Shown: positions 8,550-13,871 of the stretch, piece after piece | Numbering within the stretch: the first letter of the stretch is position 1 | How the letters are laid out: each line of letters opens with the position of its first letter | The notes under the pieces: generated by a model | What the model was told of the DNA's origin: nothing | What the model saw: only the letters and a program-made list of their open reading frames with translations | Databases searched by the model: none | Made by a program: the position numbers and the translations under genes | From: a virus | Strand: one strand, 5' to 3' | IMG/VR virus record: IMGVR_UViG_3300046820_000235 | Coordinates: 1 to 28,806 of that record | Length of the DNA stretch: 28,806 nucleotides

Positions 8550-8630
8550 TTACCAATGGTGAACGGCATTTATAACTAAAGTTATATTAGCCACAACAGC
8601 TAACAGGATAATAAACCAATGGTCGTTCAT
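8550..8630 (-). CDS. 26-residue predicted membrane peptide
   Basis: The frame reads MNDHWFIILLAVVANITLVINAVHHW (26 residues; shown here as its two halves, MNDHWFIILLAVVAN and ITLVINAVHHW). The middle about 18 residues form one hydrophobic membrane helix flanked by polar His/Trp ends. The ATG follows the stop of the preceding gene directly (TAGATG) and its own stop lies three bases before the next ATG, so it fits the touching-gene pattern exactly. AAGG lies about ten bases upstream. No function can be assigned; size and topology recall tiny holin-like or envelope-acting phage peptides. Confidence 0.5.
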   Translation of the reverse strand: MNDHWFIILLAVVANITLVINAVHHW

Positions 8631-8891
8631 CTACCATTTAACCTTGTTCGCCCAGTAAGCAGCAGACATCTTACCTTTAGCAATGTTATCAGCATGACGT
8701 GCCTTAAATGCTTCGTTACGCTTGCTGTTATCTGGACTGCCTTTTACACCTTGTTGACCAAAGCGAATAGTCTTAATCTCGTCACCATCTTTTGCTACTA
8801 CTACGTGTGACTTGGTTGGATGGTCTGGAGTTGCCTTTGGTTTGTTAAAGCCAGTAACACCAGCTCTCTCTAATCGTGGGTCTTTAGCCAT
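8631..8891 (-). CDS. Conserved phage protein, KARHxxNIxKGKMSAAYW family
   Basis: This basic 86-residue protein ends with 'EAFKARHADNIAKGKMSAAYWANKVKW' (split here as EAFKARHADNIAKG and KMSAAYWANKVKW) and has the middle motif 'TIRFGQQGVKGSP'. This pairing of a short beta part and a basic, aromatic C-terminal helix recurs in many marine and freshwater phages as a domain of unknown function. Lys/Arg richness suggests contact with nucleic acid or with virion surfaces. The start overlaps the stop of the preceding gene by one base (TAATG). Function unknown; only the family resemblance, recalled from memory, can be offered. Confidence 0.7.
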   Translation of the reverse strand: MAKDPRLERAGVTGFNKPKATPDHPTKSHVVVAKDGDEIKTIRFGQQGVKGSPDNSKRNEAFKARHADNIAKGKMSAAYWANKVKW

Positions 8892-9055
8892 TATTTCTTA
8901 GCCTTTGCTGGTTTCTTAGCTGTCTTGGCTGCATCTTTAAAGTCTTGTGATGATGGTGCTTTTTTAGAGCCTACCTTGTTCATCTTTTCGCCAGAGCCTT
9001 CTTCAATACGCTTGCGCTTTGCGTGAATGTTTGAGTAAAGACCTTGTTTAGCCAT
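8891..9055 (-). CDS. Small Lys-rich conserved phage protein
   Basis: The protein has 54 residues, beginning MAKQGLYSNIHAKRKRIEEG and ending in a Lys/Ala tail (TAKKPAKAKK). The opening 'GLYSNIHAKRKRI...GSGEKM...G' is a pattern that recurs as a small hypothetical protein in phage head clusters. The ATG overlaps the stop of the upstream gene by one base (TAATG) and the stop overlaps the next ATG in the same way, so it is firmly part of the coupled chain. Its very basic character suggests binding to DNA or to acidic capsid surfaces, but this is inference. Confidence 0.65.
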   Translation of the reverse strand: MAKQGLYSNIHAKRKRIEEGSGEKMNKVGSKKAPSSQDFKDAAKTAKKPAKAKK

Positions 9056-9372
9056 TACACTAACTCAGTTACGCAGACTGTTGATGATGTTACTGCTGCA
9101 TCTTTAATGTAAGCCATTTTATCACCAGCATTAACTTTAAATATTGATGTGCTGTTATTTGAAATCATCATGCTAGTAGTGACAGAAGCTGTTGGATTAG
9201 TGCCAAATGCTACATGGCAATGCCCTAAAGAACACGATACACGTACCAAAGTAGTGTTTGAACCGAATGCAGTTGATTGTGCTGTTGTATTGCCTACAGC
9301 AAATACTTGTGATGTGGATGGTGTGTATGCATCTACTACAGTACCACCTTGGTCTCTTGCGACTATACTCAT
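9055..9372 (-). CDS. Small virion-type beta protein
   Basis: The protein has 105 residues, is Ser/Thr/Val-rich and mostly beta-forming. Its central part 'TTLVRVSCSLGHCHVAFGTNPTAS' (split as TTLVRVSCSLGHCHV / AFGTNPTAS) is followed by 'IFKVNAGDKMAYIKD'. This looks like small jelly-roll-like decoration or tail-associated proteins seen in phage structural clusters, in which a 'GDKMAYI' turn precedes a last strand. It has three Cys and no signal peptide. Its gene is in the chain of small genes upstream of the terminase genes. A capsid-decorating role is plausible but not shown. Confidence 0.55.
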   Translation of the reverse strand: MSIVARDQGGTVVDAYTPSTSQVFAVGNTTAQSTAFGSNTTLVRVSCSLGHCHVAFGTNPTASVTTSMMISNNSTSIFKVNAGDKMAYIKDAAVTSSTVCVTELV

Positions 9373-9374
9373 AA

Positions 9375-9533
9375 TTATTTACCCTTCATTTTATTTGCTT
9401 CGCTGAGTGCGATAGCAATTGCTTGTTTACGTGACTTAACGACCTTGCCACCTTTACCAGAATGAAGGTCTTTATCTTTATACTCGCCCATTACTTTGCC
9501 AATCTTTTCTGCAATCTTATCCATGTTTCGCAT
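9375..9533 (-). CDS. Small conserved phage protein (DUF6496-like)
   Basis: The protein has 52 residues, beginning MRNMDKIAEKIGKVMGEYKD; an internal ATG at codon 4 is an alternative start. The core reads 'GEYKDKDLHSGKGGKVVKS' followed by 'RKQAIAIALSEANK'. This is the recognisable pattern of the DUF6496 group: a flexible '(D/E)LHSG-G-VK' segment, then a helix R-K-Q-A-I-A-I-A-L-S-E-A. These proteins occur in phages and some bacteria and have no known activity to my knowledge. The gene starts one base after the upstream stop, as its neighbours do. Confidence 0.7.
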   Translation of the reverse strand: MRNMDKIAEKIGKVMGEYKDKDLHSGKGGKVVKSRKQAIAIALSEANKMKGK

Positions 9534-9534
9534 T

Positions 9535-9912
9535 TTAGTCTTCCTCAGTTTCAAAATCTTTACGTTCCCATACGCTGCATAAACGTGAGTTATGGCAAAT
9601 CAAATCTAGCTTATGACACCAGCCACGTTGAGCTTGACCATCGTATAAGTCGTATTTGTTAAGTGGGATTGCCTCCATTTCTTCAAACATTTCTGGAGTA
9701 TTGTCGTAGTATTCGCAGTTACCGCATCGTTGACGTTTGACTTCTGCTGGTGTGATTCGGAACATCTTAGCCATCTTTGCCCAGTACTCGGTATTAGGCA
9801 AACTTGGGTTCATAGCTCCAAGAGAATAGTTATCAATGGCATTCTTGGTGTTGTCAGCAATCTCTTTGGCTGTGCCAATAGTAGTCTTTGTGTCTAACAA
9901 ACCTTTTGCCAT
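9535..9912 (-). CDS. Cys-rich metal- or Fe-S-binding candidate protein
   Basis: The protein has 125 residues with five Cys in its C-terminal half: C63-G-N-C66-E-Y-Y, then G97-W-C99-H, C106 and C112-S-V-W. The spacing and the aromatic and Trp partners recall high-potential iron-sulfur proteins (C-x2-C ... C ... G-x-C/W pattern) and small phage proteins related to them. A zinc site is the alternative. The N-terminal half is helical and polar. It has no signal peptide, so it would act in the cytoplasm or in the virion. AGGGA precedes the ATG. It is the first gene of the leftward head cluster after the non-coding element at 9933-10018. Confidence 0.6.
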   Translation of the reverse strand: MAKGLLDTKTTIGTAKEIADNTKNAIDNYSLGAMNPSLPNTEYWAKMAKMFRITPAEVKRQRCGNCEYYDNTPEMFEEMEAIPLNKYDLYDGQAQRGWCHKLDLICHNSRLCSVWERKDFETEED

Positions 9913-9932
9913 AGTTATTCCCTAAAAAATAG

Positions 9933-10018
9933 GAGGCTCTCGCAACTAGACTGCCTCGGAGTCTACCCTACCACGTCTGGGGGGCGATGATTGCTTTCTA
10001 GCGATGTACTGTCGCTGG
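9933..10018. other. Compact GC-rich multi-hairpin non-coding element
   Basis: The 144-base gap between the methyltransferase and the next leftward gene is unusually GC-rich. It holds several perfect short stems: GAGGC (9933-9937) with GCCTC (9953-9957); AGACT (9948-9952) with AGTCT (9960-9964), which excludes the first; and AGCGA (10000-10004) with TCGCT (10012-10016). A G6 run lies at 9979-9984. No T tract follows any stem on either strand, so these are not ordinary terminators, and no tRNA T-loop was found. It may be a regulatory RNA, an mRNA processing site or the scar of an insertion. Confidence 0.4.
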
Positions 10019-10056
10019 AATAAAAAAGTAATGCAAAATCGCAATACTATAAATCT

Positions 10057-10848
10057 TTACGTGACTATATCATATCCTTTACTTTGCGTCAATACATCAC
10101 CAATACGTGCTTTTGCTATGTCTAAATACTCTTGGCTAATCTCTATGCCAATAAAGTTTCGGTTTAATTGTTTAGCCATTTTACCTGTCGTTCCGCTTCC
10201 CATAAAACAATCTAATATTGTATCGCCTTCATTTGACCATGAAATAATGTGGTCATGTGCTAATTTTTCTGGAAATGGTGCTGGATGTCCTTTATATCCA
10301 CTTTGGCTTTCTTTCCAAATATTACTTCTCATTCTGTATTCAGACGATTCAATTAACTTAGTTTTGCCATTATATTTTCCATTATTTTTAGTTTTAATTT
10401 TACATTTAATATTAATTAATTTTCCTACTGATTTATTTGGAATATCAAATATTGGATTATGTGTATTTATAATGCCTTTTGTAAATACAAACATATATTC
10501 AAATTGTTGTTTATATCTTTTTGCATTTATATGATGTGGAAATATTGCTGTTTTCTCCCAAATCATTGTGTCATGCAAATTAAAGCCACATTCTATAAAA
10601 TACAATGCTTGTCTAAATGATGTGCCTGTCTCACTACCTTTAACCGTAGCATCGCCAACAATCCACACGACTACACCACCATCTTTTGTAACACGATATA
10701 ACTCTTGCGCTATGCCTTCAAAGTCAAAAGTAAATCCATTGTATGTGCGTAGGTTGTCGTAAGGTGGACTAGTAACTGTTAAATCAATGCTATTATTTTC
10801 CATTAACTTCATTATTTCTAAGCAATCACCCAATCTTAAATCAATCAT
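10057..10848 (-). CDS. DNA methyltransferase, beta class (N4-cytosine or N6-adenine)
   Basis: This 263-residue enzyme transfers a methyl group from S-adenosylmethionine to an amino group of a DNA base. The catalytic motif TSPPY is at 26-30 and the cofactor-binding motif DCFMGSGTT at 213-221. The order catalytic-then-cofactor defines the beta class. The middle (about 130-185), 'SVGKLINIKCKIKTKNNGKYNGK' (split as SVGKLINIKCKI / KTKNNGKYNGK), is Lys/Asn-rich and strongly AT-coded and is probably the target-recognition region. AGGA precedes the ATG. It is an orphan, as no restriction enzyme partner is visible, and it would protect phage DNA or alter host methylation. Its AT-rich middle and its place in the pqqA island suggest acquisition. 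Confidence 0.93.
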   Translation of the reverse strand: MIDLRLGDCLEIMKLMENNSIDLTVTSPPYDNLRTYNGFTFDFEGIAQELYRVTKDGGVVVWIVGDATVKGSETGTSFRQALYFIECGFNLHDTMIWEKTAIFPHHINAKRYKQQFEYMFVFTKGIINTHNPIFDIPNKSVGKLINIKCKIKTKNNGKYNGKTKLIESSEYRMRSNIWKESQSGYKGHPAPFPEKLAHDHIISWSNEGDTILDCFMGSGTTGKMAKQLNRNFIGIEISQEYLDIAKARIGDVLTQSKGYDIVT

Positions 10849-10914
10849 GTTGTTCCTATTATTTAATGGTTTTTACTATATGTAGTCTATAACAATTGGT
10901 GCATTATTACATAC

Positions 10915-10928
10915 AAGCAATCTTGCTT
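10915..10928 (+). promoter_or_regulatory. Perfect palindrome in the pqqA leader
   Basis: AAGCAATCTTGCTT is a self-complementary 14-base sequence lying 11 bases before the ribosome binding site AAGGA (10939-10943) of pqqA. It can fold as a five-pair hairpin or serve as an operator. No convincing sigma70 promoter with both boxes was found in 10849-10950; TATAAC at 10888-10893 is the best -10 candidate but lacks a good -35 box. The pqqA promoter therefore remains unplaced. Confidence 0.35.
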
Positions 10929-10951
10929 AGTACAGATTAAGGACTAATATC

Positions 10952-11023
10952 ATGTGGACAACTCCAGCAGCTACAGAAATGCGTTTTGGCTTTGAAGTAA
11001 CTATGTACGTAATGAACAAGTAA
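10952..11023 (+). CDS. pqqA: PQQ precursor peptide PqqA (phage-borne)
   Basis: This 23-codon gene starts MWTTPAATEMRFGFEVTM and ends YVMNK. It matches PqqA in length, in the opening M-W-T-x-P, in R11-x-G13, and in the diagnostic E15-V-T-x-Y19, where Glu15 and Tyr19 provide every ring atom of pyrroloquinoline quinone. In cells, the radical-SAM enzyme PqqE with chaperone PqqD joins these two side chains, then protease PqqF/G, PqqB and PqqC finish the cofactor. PQQ serves methanol dehydrogenase in the periplasm. A strong AAGGA lies eight bases before the ATG and a terminator follows. The gene stands alone on the plus strand between two leftward genes and no other pqq gene is visible, so it must rely on host enzymes. 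A decoy role, or a chance match, cannot be excluded, though the whole-length match makes chance unlikely. Confidence 0.93.
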   Translation: MWTTPAATEMRFGFEVTMYVMNK

Positions 11024-11043
11024 CATATTTGTTACTACTCAAT

Positions 11044-11079
11044 AGCCGGTCAGGATTTCTCTTGACTGGCTAATCTTTT
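11044..11079 (+). terminator. Rho-independent terminator after pqqA
   Basis: AGCCGGTCA (11044-11052) pairs with TGACTGGCT (11063-11071) as a nine-pair stem with one G-T wobble and a ten-base loop, followed by AATCTTTT. It acts on plus-strand transcripts and ends pqqA mRNA 20 bases after its stop. A second small hairpin, GTAACA-TATT-TGTTAC (11019-11034), overlaps the pqqA stop. The terminator's right part lies within the last codons of the leftward gene that ends at 11050, so the DNA serves both strands. Confidence 0.75.
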
Positions 11080-11283
11080 AAGTTCTGCATTAGCATAGAA
11101 TAGTATCTTTTTAATTCCCCTTATTTCGTCACAATGTGATGCTTGACCATAACGGTAGCACTCACGAAATATCTCACCGATTTGTGCGTTCATATTCTTT
11201 GCGCTAATCAAGTCTTGCAACTCACTAGCATTATTTGGCAACTCGTAGTAGCTTGCGCTTGAACCATCGCTAGTAACTCTCAT
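11050..11283 (-). CDS. Small phage protein, DUF3310-like helical family
   Basis: The protein has 77 residues from ATG at 11283 (MRVTSDGSS...); the frame extends upstream to a TTG, but this ATG overlaps the previous stop (TAATG). The motif 'ELPNNASELQDLISAKNMNAQIGEIFRECYRYG' (split as ELPNNASELQDLISAKNM / NAQIGEIFRECYRYG) followed by 'IRGIKKILFYANAELKRL' is the pattern of a helical family seen in many phages: a 'ELQDLI' helix, then 'N-I-F-K-x-x-Y-R-x-G', then 'D-L-x-K-I-x-x-F'. It is related in outline to DUF3310-type proteins. Function is not established. Its last codons share DNA with the pqqA terminator on the other strand. Confidence 0.65.
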   Translation of the reverse strand: MRVTSDGSSASYYELPNNASELQDLISAKNMNAQIGEIFRECYRYGQASHCDEIRGIKKILFYANAELKRLASQEKS

Positions 11284-11885
11284 TACCAATCACTCCCTGA
11301 CATTGTTGCACCACTTGTATAGTTCTTAGGTGATTTCATGTTAGCTCGGTCTATTGCACGTTGAGTCATATATAGATTGCTTAATTTTCTGTCATCAAAA
11401 TTAATGACCCTAGCACCTTCAATTGTTGGTGTATTCTCGCTAACTTTAGTTTTGTACTTCTTAGGTGATACATACTCTAATGCATCCTCGTAGGTCATTA
11501 GCTTGGTAGTGACAAAGCTGTAATATTTACGTGTGCCGGTGTCGCTAACAATAATGCTTTTCATAAAGCCTCTAGCCATTAAGCTCTTGATGGTATTAGA
11601 TGCAGTATTCTTGTCATCATCTAATTGTTGCTTCATGTCTGTTAAAGTCTTAGGCAATACGCAAAACTCTAGGTAGACGTTATATCTAGCAACCATCTCT
11701 TTTGCCATCCTGTCTAGCTTTGCTTCTTGTTGTGCGTACGAGTCTGCTAGTTTTTTATCTCTATATGCTTGCTCTGCTGCCTTTGCTTCTTCTTGGGTCT
11801 TGTAGTCACCTATGTGGATAATCTGACAGTCTGAATCCCTAGCTGTTACTACCCATGCATCTACTTTTTTACGAAAGACAATCAT
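11283..11885 (-). CDS. DNA-binding protein, AP2-like N-terminus plus winged helix
   Basis: The protein has 200 residues. The first about 50 (DAWVVTARDSDCQIIHIGDYKTQEEAKAAEQAY, split here as DAWVVTARDSDCQIIHIGDY / KTQEEAKAAEQAY) look like an AP2 or integrase-type three-strand DNA-binding domain ending in a helix. Residues 70-130 form a winged-helix candidate: 'YNVYLEFCVLPKTLTDMKQQL' then 'ASNTIKSLMARGFMKSI' and a beta wing 'TRKYYSFVTT'. The C-terminal 70 residues are basic and polar. It is probably a regulator of the operon in which it is the second-to-last gene. The start has AAAGG and overlaps the upstream stop by four bases (ATGA). Fold reading is from pattern only. Confidence 0.6.
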   Translation of the reverse strand: MIVFRKKVDAWVVTARDSDCQIIHIGDYKTQEEAKAAEQAYRDKKLADSYAQQEAKLDRMAKEMVARYNVYLEFCVLPKTLTDMKQQLDDDKNTASNTIKSLMARGFMKSIIVSDTGTRKYYSFVTTKLMTYEDALEYVSPKKYKTKVSENTPTIEGARVINFDDRKLSNLYMTQRAIDRANMKSPKNYTSGATMSGSDW

Positions 11886-12172
11886 AATAAACCTTTCTCA
11901 ATTAATCTTAACTGCGTTTCAATTACACCTTCTAGGTGCGATAACTTTAATTCATCTCTTGTGTGGTTAGTTCTTACTCTTCCATCTATAGCATCGTGGC
12001 ATCCAGAGCAACAATAAGCACCGTGTAGGTCATTTACTTTCTGACCAGTACCGTGTCCATACCTAATGCCACTTAAATGCGCTAGAACGGTTGTTTCCGG
12101 ATTGCCATTGCAGTAGCCAATAATTCTGACTGTGCAGTTCTCGCCTTTGGCTGATTGTGTGATTTTACTCAT
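11882..12172 (-). CDS. DUF1364 family protein (lambdoid nin-region-like, zinc-binding HNH-type)
   Basis: The ATG at 12172 gives 96 residues starting MSKITQSAKGENCTVRI; a longer frame begins only at a TTG. The pattern 'A-K-G-E-N-C-T-V-R-I-I-G-Y-C-N-G-N-P-E-T-T-V-L-A-H-L' followed by 'D-L-H-G-A-Y-C-C-S-G-C-H-D-A-I-D-G-R' is that of DUF1364 proteins encoded by lambdoid prophages near ninB. Paired Cys (12 and 19 region; C-C-S-G-C-H) and the 'AHL' and 'CHDAID' histidines suggest a zinc-stabilised HNH-like nuclease or structure-binding fold. It overlaps the ninB-like gene by eight bases, as expected of a nin-type recombination module. Confidence 0.85.
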   Translation of the reverse strand: MSKITQSAKGENCTVRIIGYCNGNPETTVLAHLSGIRYGHGTGQKVNDLHGAYCCSGCHDAIDGRVRTNHTRDELKLSHLEGVIETQLRLIEKGLL

Positions 12173-12527
12173 TGAACACAAACCCAATCGTGCCAGCCCA
12201 AATCTCTACGTGACGTTGGTAGTCTGCCATCTCTGCGGTAGATAATTTGGTTGTACTTTTAATGACTTCAATTGTTTCGCCATTGACTACAGACTGGCTG
12301 CGTAAAAACTTCCATCCCATAAGTTCATGAATCTTATCTGGTGACTCGCCAATATACTCGCCAATCGCACCATACAGTTTCCATAGTCTAGCGTTTTGTT
12401 CTAAGTTTCGTGTGTTTGACTTGATTGTTACGTTAGCCACATAACCCTGTGACAAATCTAGTGCCTTAATCTTTTCAAACAAGTAAGGCAGATTGCTTGT
12501 GCTGATATTAAAATTCTTAACTTCCAT
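12165..12527 (-). CDS. ninB: NinB-like recombination protein
   Basis: This 120-residue protein has the 'N-T-R-N-L-E-Q-N-A-R-L-W-K-L-Y-G-A-I' core (about residues 37-54), then 'DKIHELMGWKFL' and a polar C-terminal helix 'LSTAEMADYQRHVEIWAGTIGF'. That arrangement marks the NinB (lambda Orf) family. Lambda Orf binds SSB and single-stranded DNA and helps load the annealing protein, replacing RecFOR. This phage carries its own SSB and ERF on the other strand, so the partners are present. The ATG overlaps the stop of the upstream gene; an AGGA lies about 12 bases before it, so its translation may rely on coupling. Confidence 0.85.
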   Translation of the reverse strand: MEVKNFNISTSNLPYLFEKIKALDLSQGYVANVTIKSNTRNLEQNARLWKLYGAIGEYIGESPDKIHELMGWKFLRSQSVVNGETIEVIKSTTKLSTAEMADYQRHVEIWAGTIGFVFNE

Positions 12528-12711
12528 TTTTAAACATATCCTTTATTTTTTGTCTTGACTCCGTAGAAGTCTTAACTTTCACCGTTTCTATTGTTGAGTC
12601 TTGCTTTATTTCACCAGTTATTACCCTAGTGCCATCTGTTGCACGAAACTTACCAGTAAACCCAGCAGCCTTCATACGTTTAATAAACTCATTGCAGCTT
12701 ATCTCAGTCAC
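12517..12711 (-). CDS. Small hypothetical protein, GTG start
   Basis: The protein has 64 residues beginning at GTG (GTGACTGAG) that overlaps the stop of the HTH gene by eight bases. It is basic and Thr/Lys-rich: 'FIKRMKAAGFTGKFRATDGTRVITGEIKQD' (split FIKRMKAAGFTGKF / RATDGTRVITGEIKQD). This suggests a short helix followed by beta strands, perhaps a small nucleic-acid-binding fold. I recognise no family. It sits in a coupled chain between the Cro-like gene and ninB, so it is probably expressed with the recombination proteins. Confidence 0.55.
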   Translation of the reverse strand: MTEISCNEFIKRMKAAGFTGKFRATDGTRVITGEIKQDSTIETVKVKTSTESRQKIKDMFKNGS

Positions 12712-12871
12712 TAAACACAGCCTTTACTAAAATGTCCATGTAAGCAGGAATCGTAAACTTGCCAGACTCGTACTTGGCAATGCTATCCCTAGTCTTAAAC
12801 AACTTAGTGCCAAACTCTTTCTGTGATAAACCTGTTTTACTGCGTAGTTCTTTTAACTCTGTGTGTGTCAT
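12704..12871 (-). CDS. Cro/C1-type helix-turn-helix repressor
   Basis: This 55-residue protein reads MTHTELKELRSKTGLSQKEF followed by GTKLFKTRDSIAKYESGKFT. It is a classic HTH_3 fold: 'LRSKTGLSQKEFGTKLF' (helix 1 and 2), recognition helix 'TRDSIAKYESG', then a closing helix. Such short, single-domain proteins act as Cro-like dimers. It lies directly behind a candidate promoter at 12900-12929, at the head of the gene set running to 11050. It may repress its own promoter or the divergent early promoter near 15100; the palindromes at 15133 and 24010 are candidate targets. The link to those sites is inference. Confidence 0.85.
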   Translation of the reverse strand: MTHTELKELRSKTGLSQKEFGTKLFKTRDSIAKYESGKFTIPAYMDILVKAVFSD

Positions 12872-12899
12872 ATATAACCCTATCTGTCGTTGATGATTT

Positions 12900-12929
12900 A
12901 TTATATATCACGCTGTATAAAATATGCAA
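12900..12929 (-). promoter_or_regulatory. Candidate sigma70 promoter before the HTH gene
   Basis: On the minus strand a perfect TATAAT (-10, at 12905-12900) is preceded by TTGCAT (12929-12924, a partial -35) with 18 bases between. The area 12872-12932 is very AT-rich and is the only real gap in the leftward replication-control operon. A start site here would make a short leader for the HTH repressor gene, a natural place for autoregulation. Confidence 0.45.
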
Positions 12930-12932
12930 CAA

Positions 12933-13091
12933 TTACTTGGCTTTTCTTTTAGCTTGCTCAACCGTGTCAAAGTAACCTAAGTTTTTATTGCGATGACTAA
13001 GACCATACTTGATGCCGGTAGGTGAAAAGTATTTTGCTATAGTCCATGCGCCAGAGCTAATGTGATACTTGTCCTGTTCAATCCATTTCAT
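12933..13091 (-). CDS. Small AP2-like hypothetical protein
   Basis: The protein has 52 residues beginning MKWIEQDKYHISSGAWTIAK and ending 'GYFDTVEQAKRKAK'. A strand-rich first part followed by 'LGYFDTVEQAKRKA', a short helix, resembles minimal AP2-type or Arc-like phage domains that read DNA with a three-strand sheet. The same 'G-x-(Y/F)-x-T-x-E-E-A-K-A' signature occurs near the N-terminus of the protein encoded at 11283-11885. The ATG overlaps the upstream stop by four bases (ATGA). Function is unproved; a small DNA-binding regulator is the best guess. Confidence 0.6.
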   Translation of the reverse strand: MKWIEQDKYHISSGAWTIAKYFSPTGIKYGLSHRNKNLGYFDTVEQAKRKAK

Positions 13092-13456
13092 GCGTATTTC
13101 TCTTTTAGTTTAAGAACAGCATCGTGCAATGTAATTCGTGAGTTTGGTTCGTGCCATTGTTTTTTCCATCTGTATTTAGATACAAGCGAATTGCCTAGGT
13201 CAATCTCGTCATGGTCTACGTGAGATGTTAAAAATACAAATGACTGTTTTCCTGTTTCGTAACACATATCGCAAAGACGTTCTAAAGCAAGCTGCTGACC
13301 AAATGGCATTTGTGCATCTAAGTATTTTGTTTCAATAAATATGTATAGCTTGTTGTTAAACTCCATAAACGCATCTAAATCCATTGGAGTTATCTTGCCA
13401 AATGTCATGTTGTCAAAATTGACAATGCTTCTCATGTGTTCACGATTTCGTATCAT
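13088..13456 (-). CDS. PD-(D/E)xK-type nuclease
   Basis: The protein has 122 residues. The core 'PMDLDAFMEF...LYIFIETKYLDAQMPFGQQLALE' holds Asp26 and Asp28, then Glu42-x-Lys44 on a strand and a following Gln54/Gln55 in a helix. This is the arrangement of the restriction-endonuclease fold that cuts DNA with divalent metal. A second about 40-residue half (VFLTSHVDHDEIDLGN...) completes the sheet. It is small, like phage resolvase or Hjc-like enzymes, and may trim recombination intermediates made by ERF and NinB. Its start overlaps the stop of the upstream gene by 17 bases. The exact substrate is unknown. Confidence 0.75.
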   Translation of the reverse strand: MIRNREHMRSIVNFDNMTFGKITPMDLDAFMEFNNKLYIFIETKYLDAQMPFGQQLALERLCDMCYETGKQSFVFLTSHVDHDEIDLGNSLVSKYRWKKQWHEPNSRITLHDAVLKLKEKYA

Positions 13457-13871
13457 AATGTTCTCCTAGCACTTCTTTTGCAGCAATAACTGAAGTATCT
13501 GGGAAGTTCTTAGGATTGCGTAATATACGCTTAGCCCAAGCATGATAGTCTGTCTTAGGCTTAATCCTTTCGTGAATAAACAAAGCTAACTTATCTGCAT
13601 GAGCCTTATTGTCTTCATGGCTTACAGGTGCTGGCAATGCTTGGTAAATTGGGTCTTTTGGTCTGCATAGTCCTAGTATATCGTGTGGTGTAGGTGGCTT
13701 GCTTGAGCTGTCTACCCAATGACTAACAGCCTTCTCTACTACGCTGTACTCGTACTTAGATAGTAAGTTCCACCAAGTTAAGATGGCTTCTTTCGTTAAA
13801 GGCGGTTTGTTAGTAAGCTCCATTGCTACGTTTAACATTCCCCAAAACTGCTTTTTATTAGAATCATTCAT
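13440..13871 (-). CDS. Helicase-loader candidate (G39P-like)
   Basis: The ATG at 13871 (MNDSNKKQFWGMLNVAMEL...) gives 143 residues; it overlaps the previous stop by eight bases (ATGAATGA), whereas the longer frame begins at TTG. The helical N-terminus 'FWGMLNVAMELTNKPPLTKEAILTWWNLLSKYEYSVVEKAVSHWVDSSSKPPTPHDIL' (about residues 8-66, described in pieces) has the layout of G39P-type loaders: an 'L-T-x-E-x-I-x-x-W-W-x-x-L' helix, 'Y-x-Y-x-x-V-x-x-A-V', and 'P-P-T-P-x-D-I-L'. These bind DnaB-type helicase and hand it to the origin. It follows the DUF1376 initiator-like gene, as expected of a lambda O/P-like pair. Confidence 0.7.
   Translation of the reverse strand: MNDSNKKQFWGMLNVAMELTNKPPLTKEAILTWWNLLSKYEYSVVEKAVSHWVDSSSKPPTPHDILGLCRPKDPIYQALPAPVSHEDNKAHADKLALFIHERIKPKTDYHAWAKRILRNPKNFPDTSVIAAKEVLGEHYDTKS

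Noticed and set aside
9933-10018. A tRNA gene
   Set aside because: Despite stems and high GC content there is no T-loop (TTC) or anticodon arm of the right size on either strand.
10004-10534. A 176-codon plus-strand frame opposite the methyltransferase
   Set aside because: It mirrors the well-supported methyltransferase, its product has an odd Pro/Leu/Phe-rich composition, and there is no ribosome binding site.
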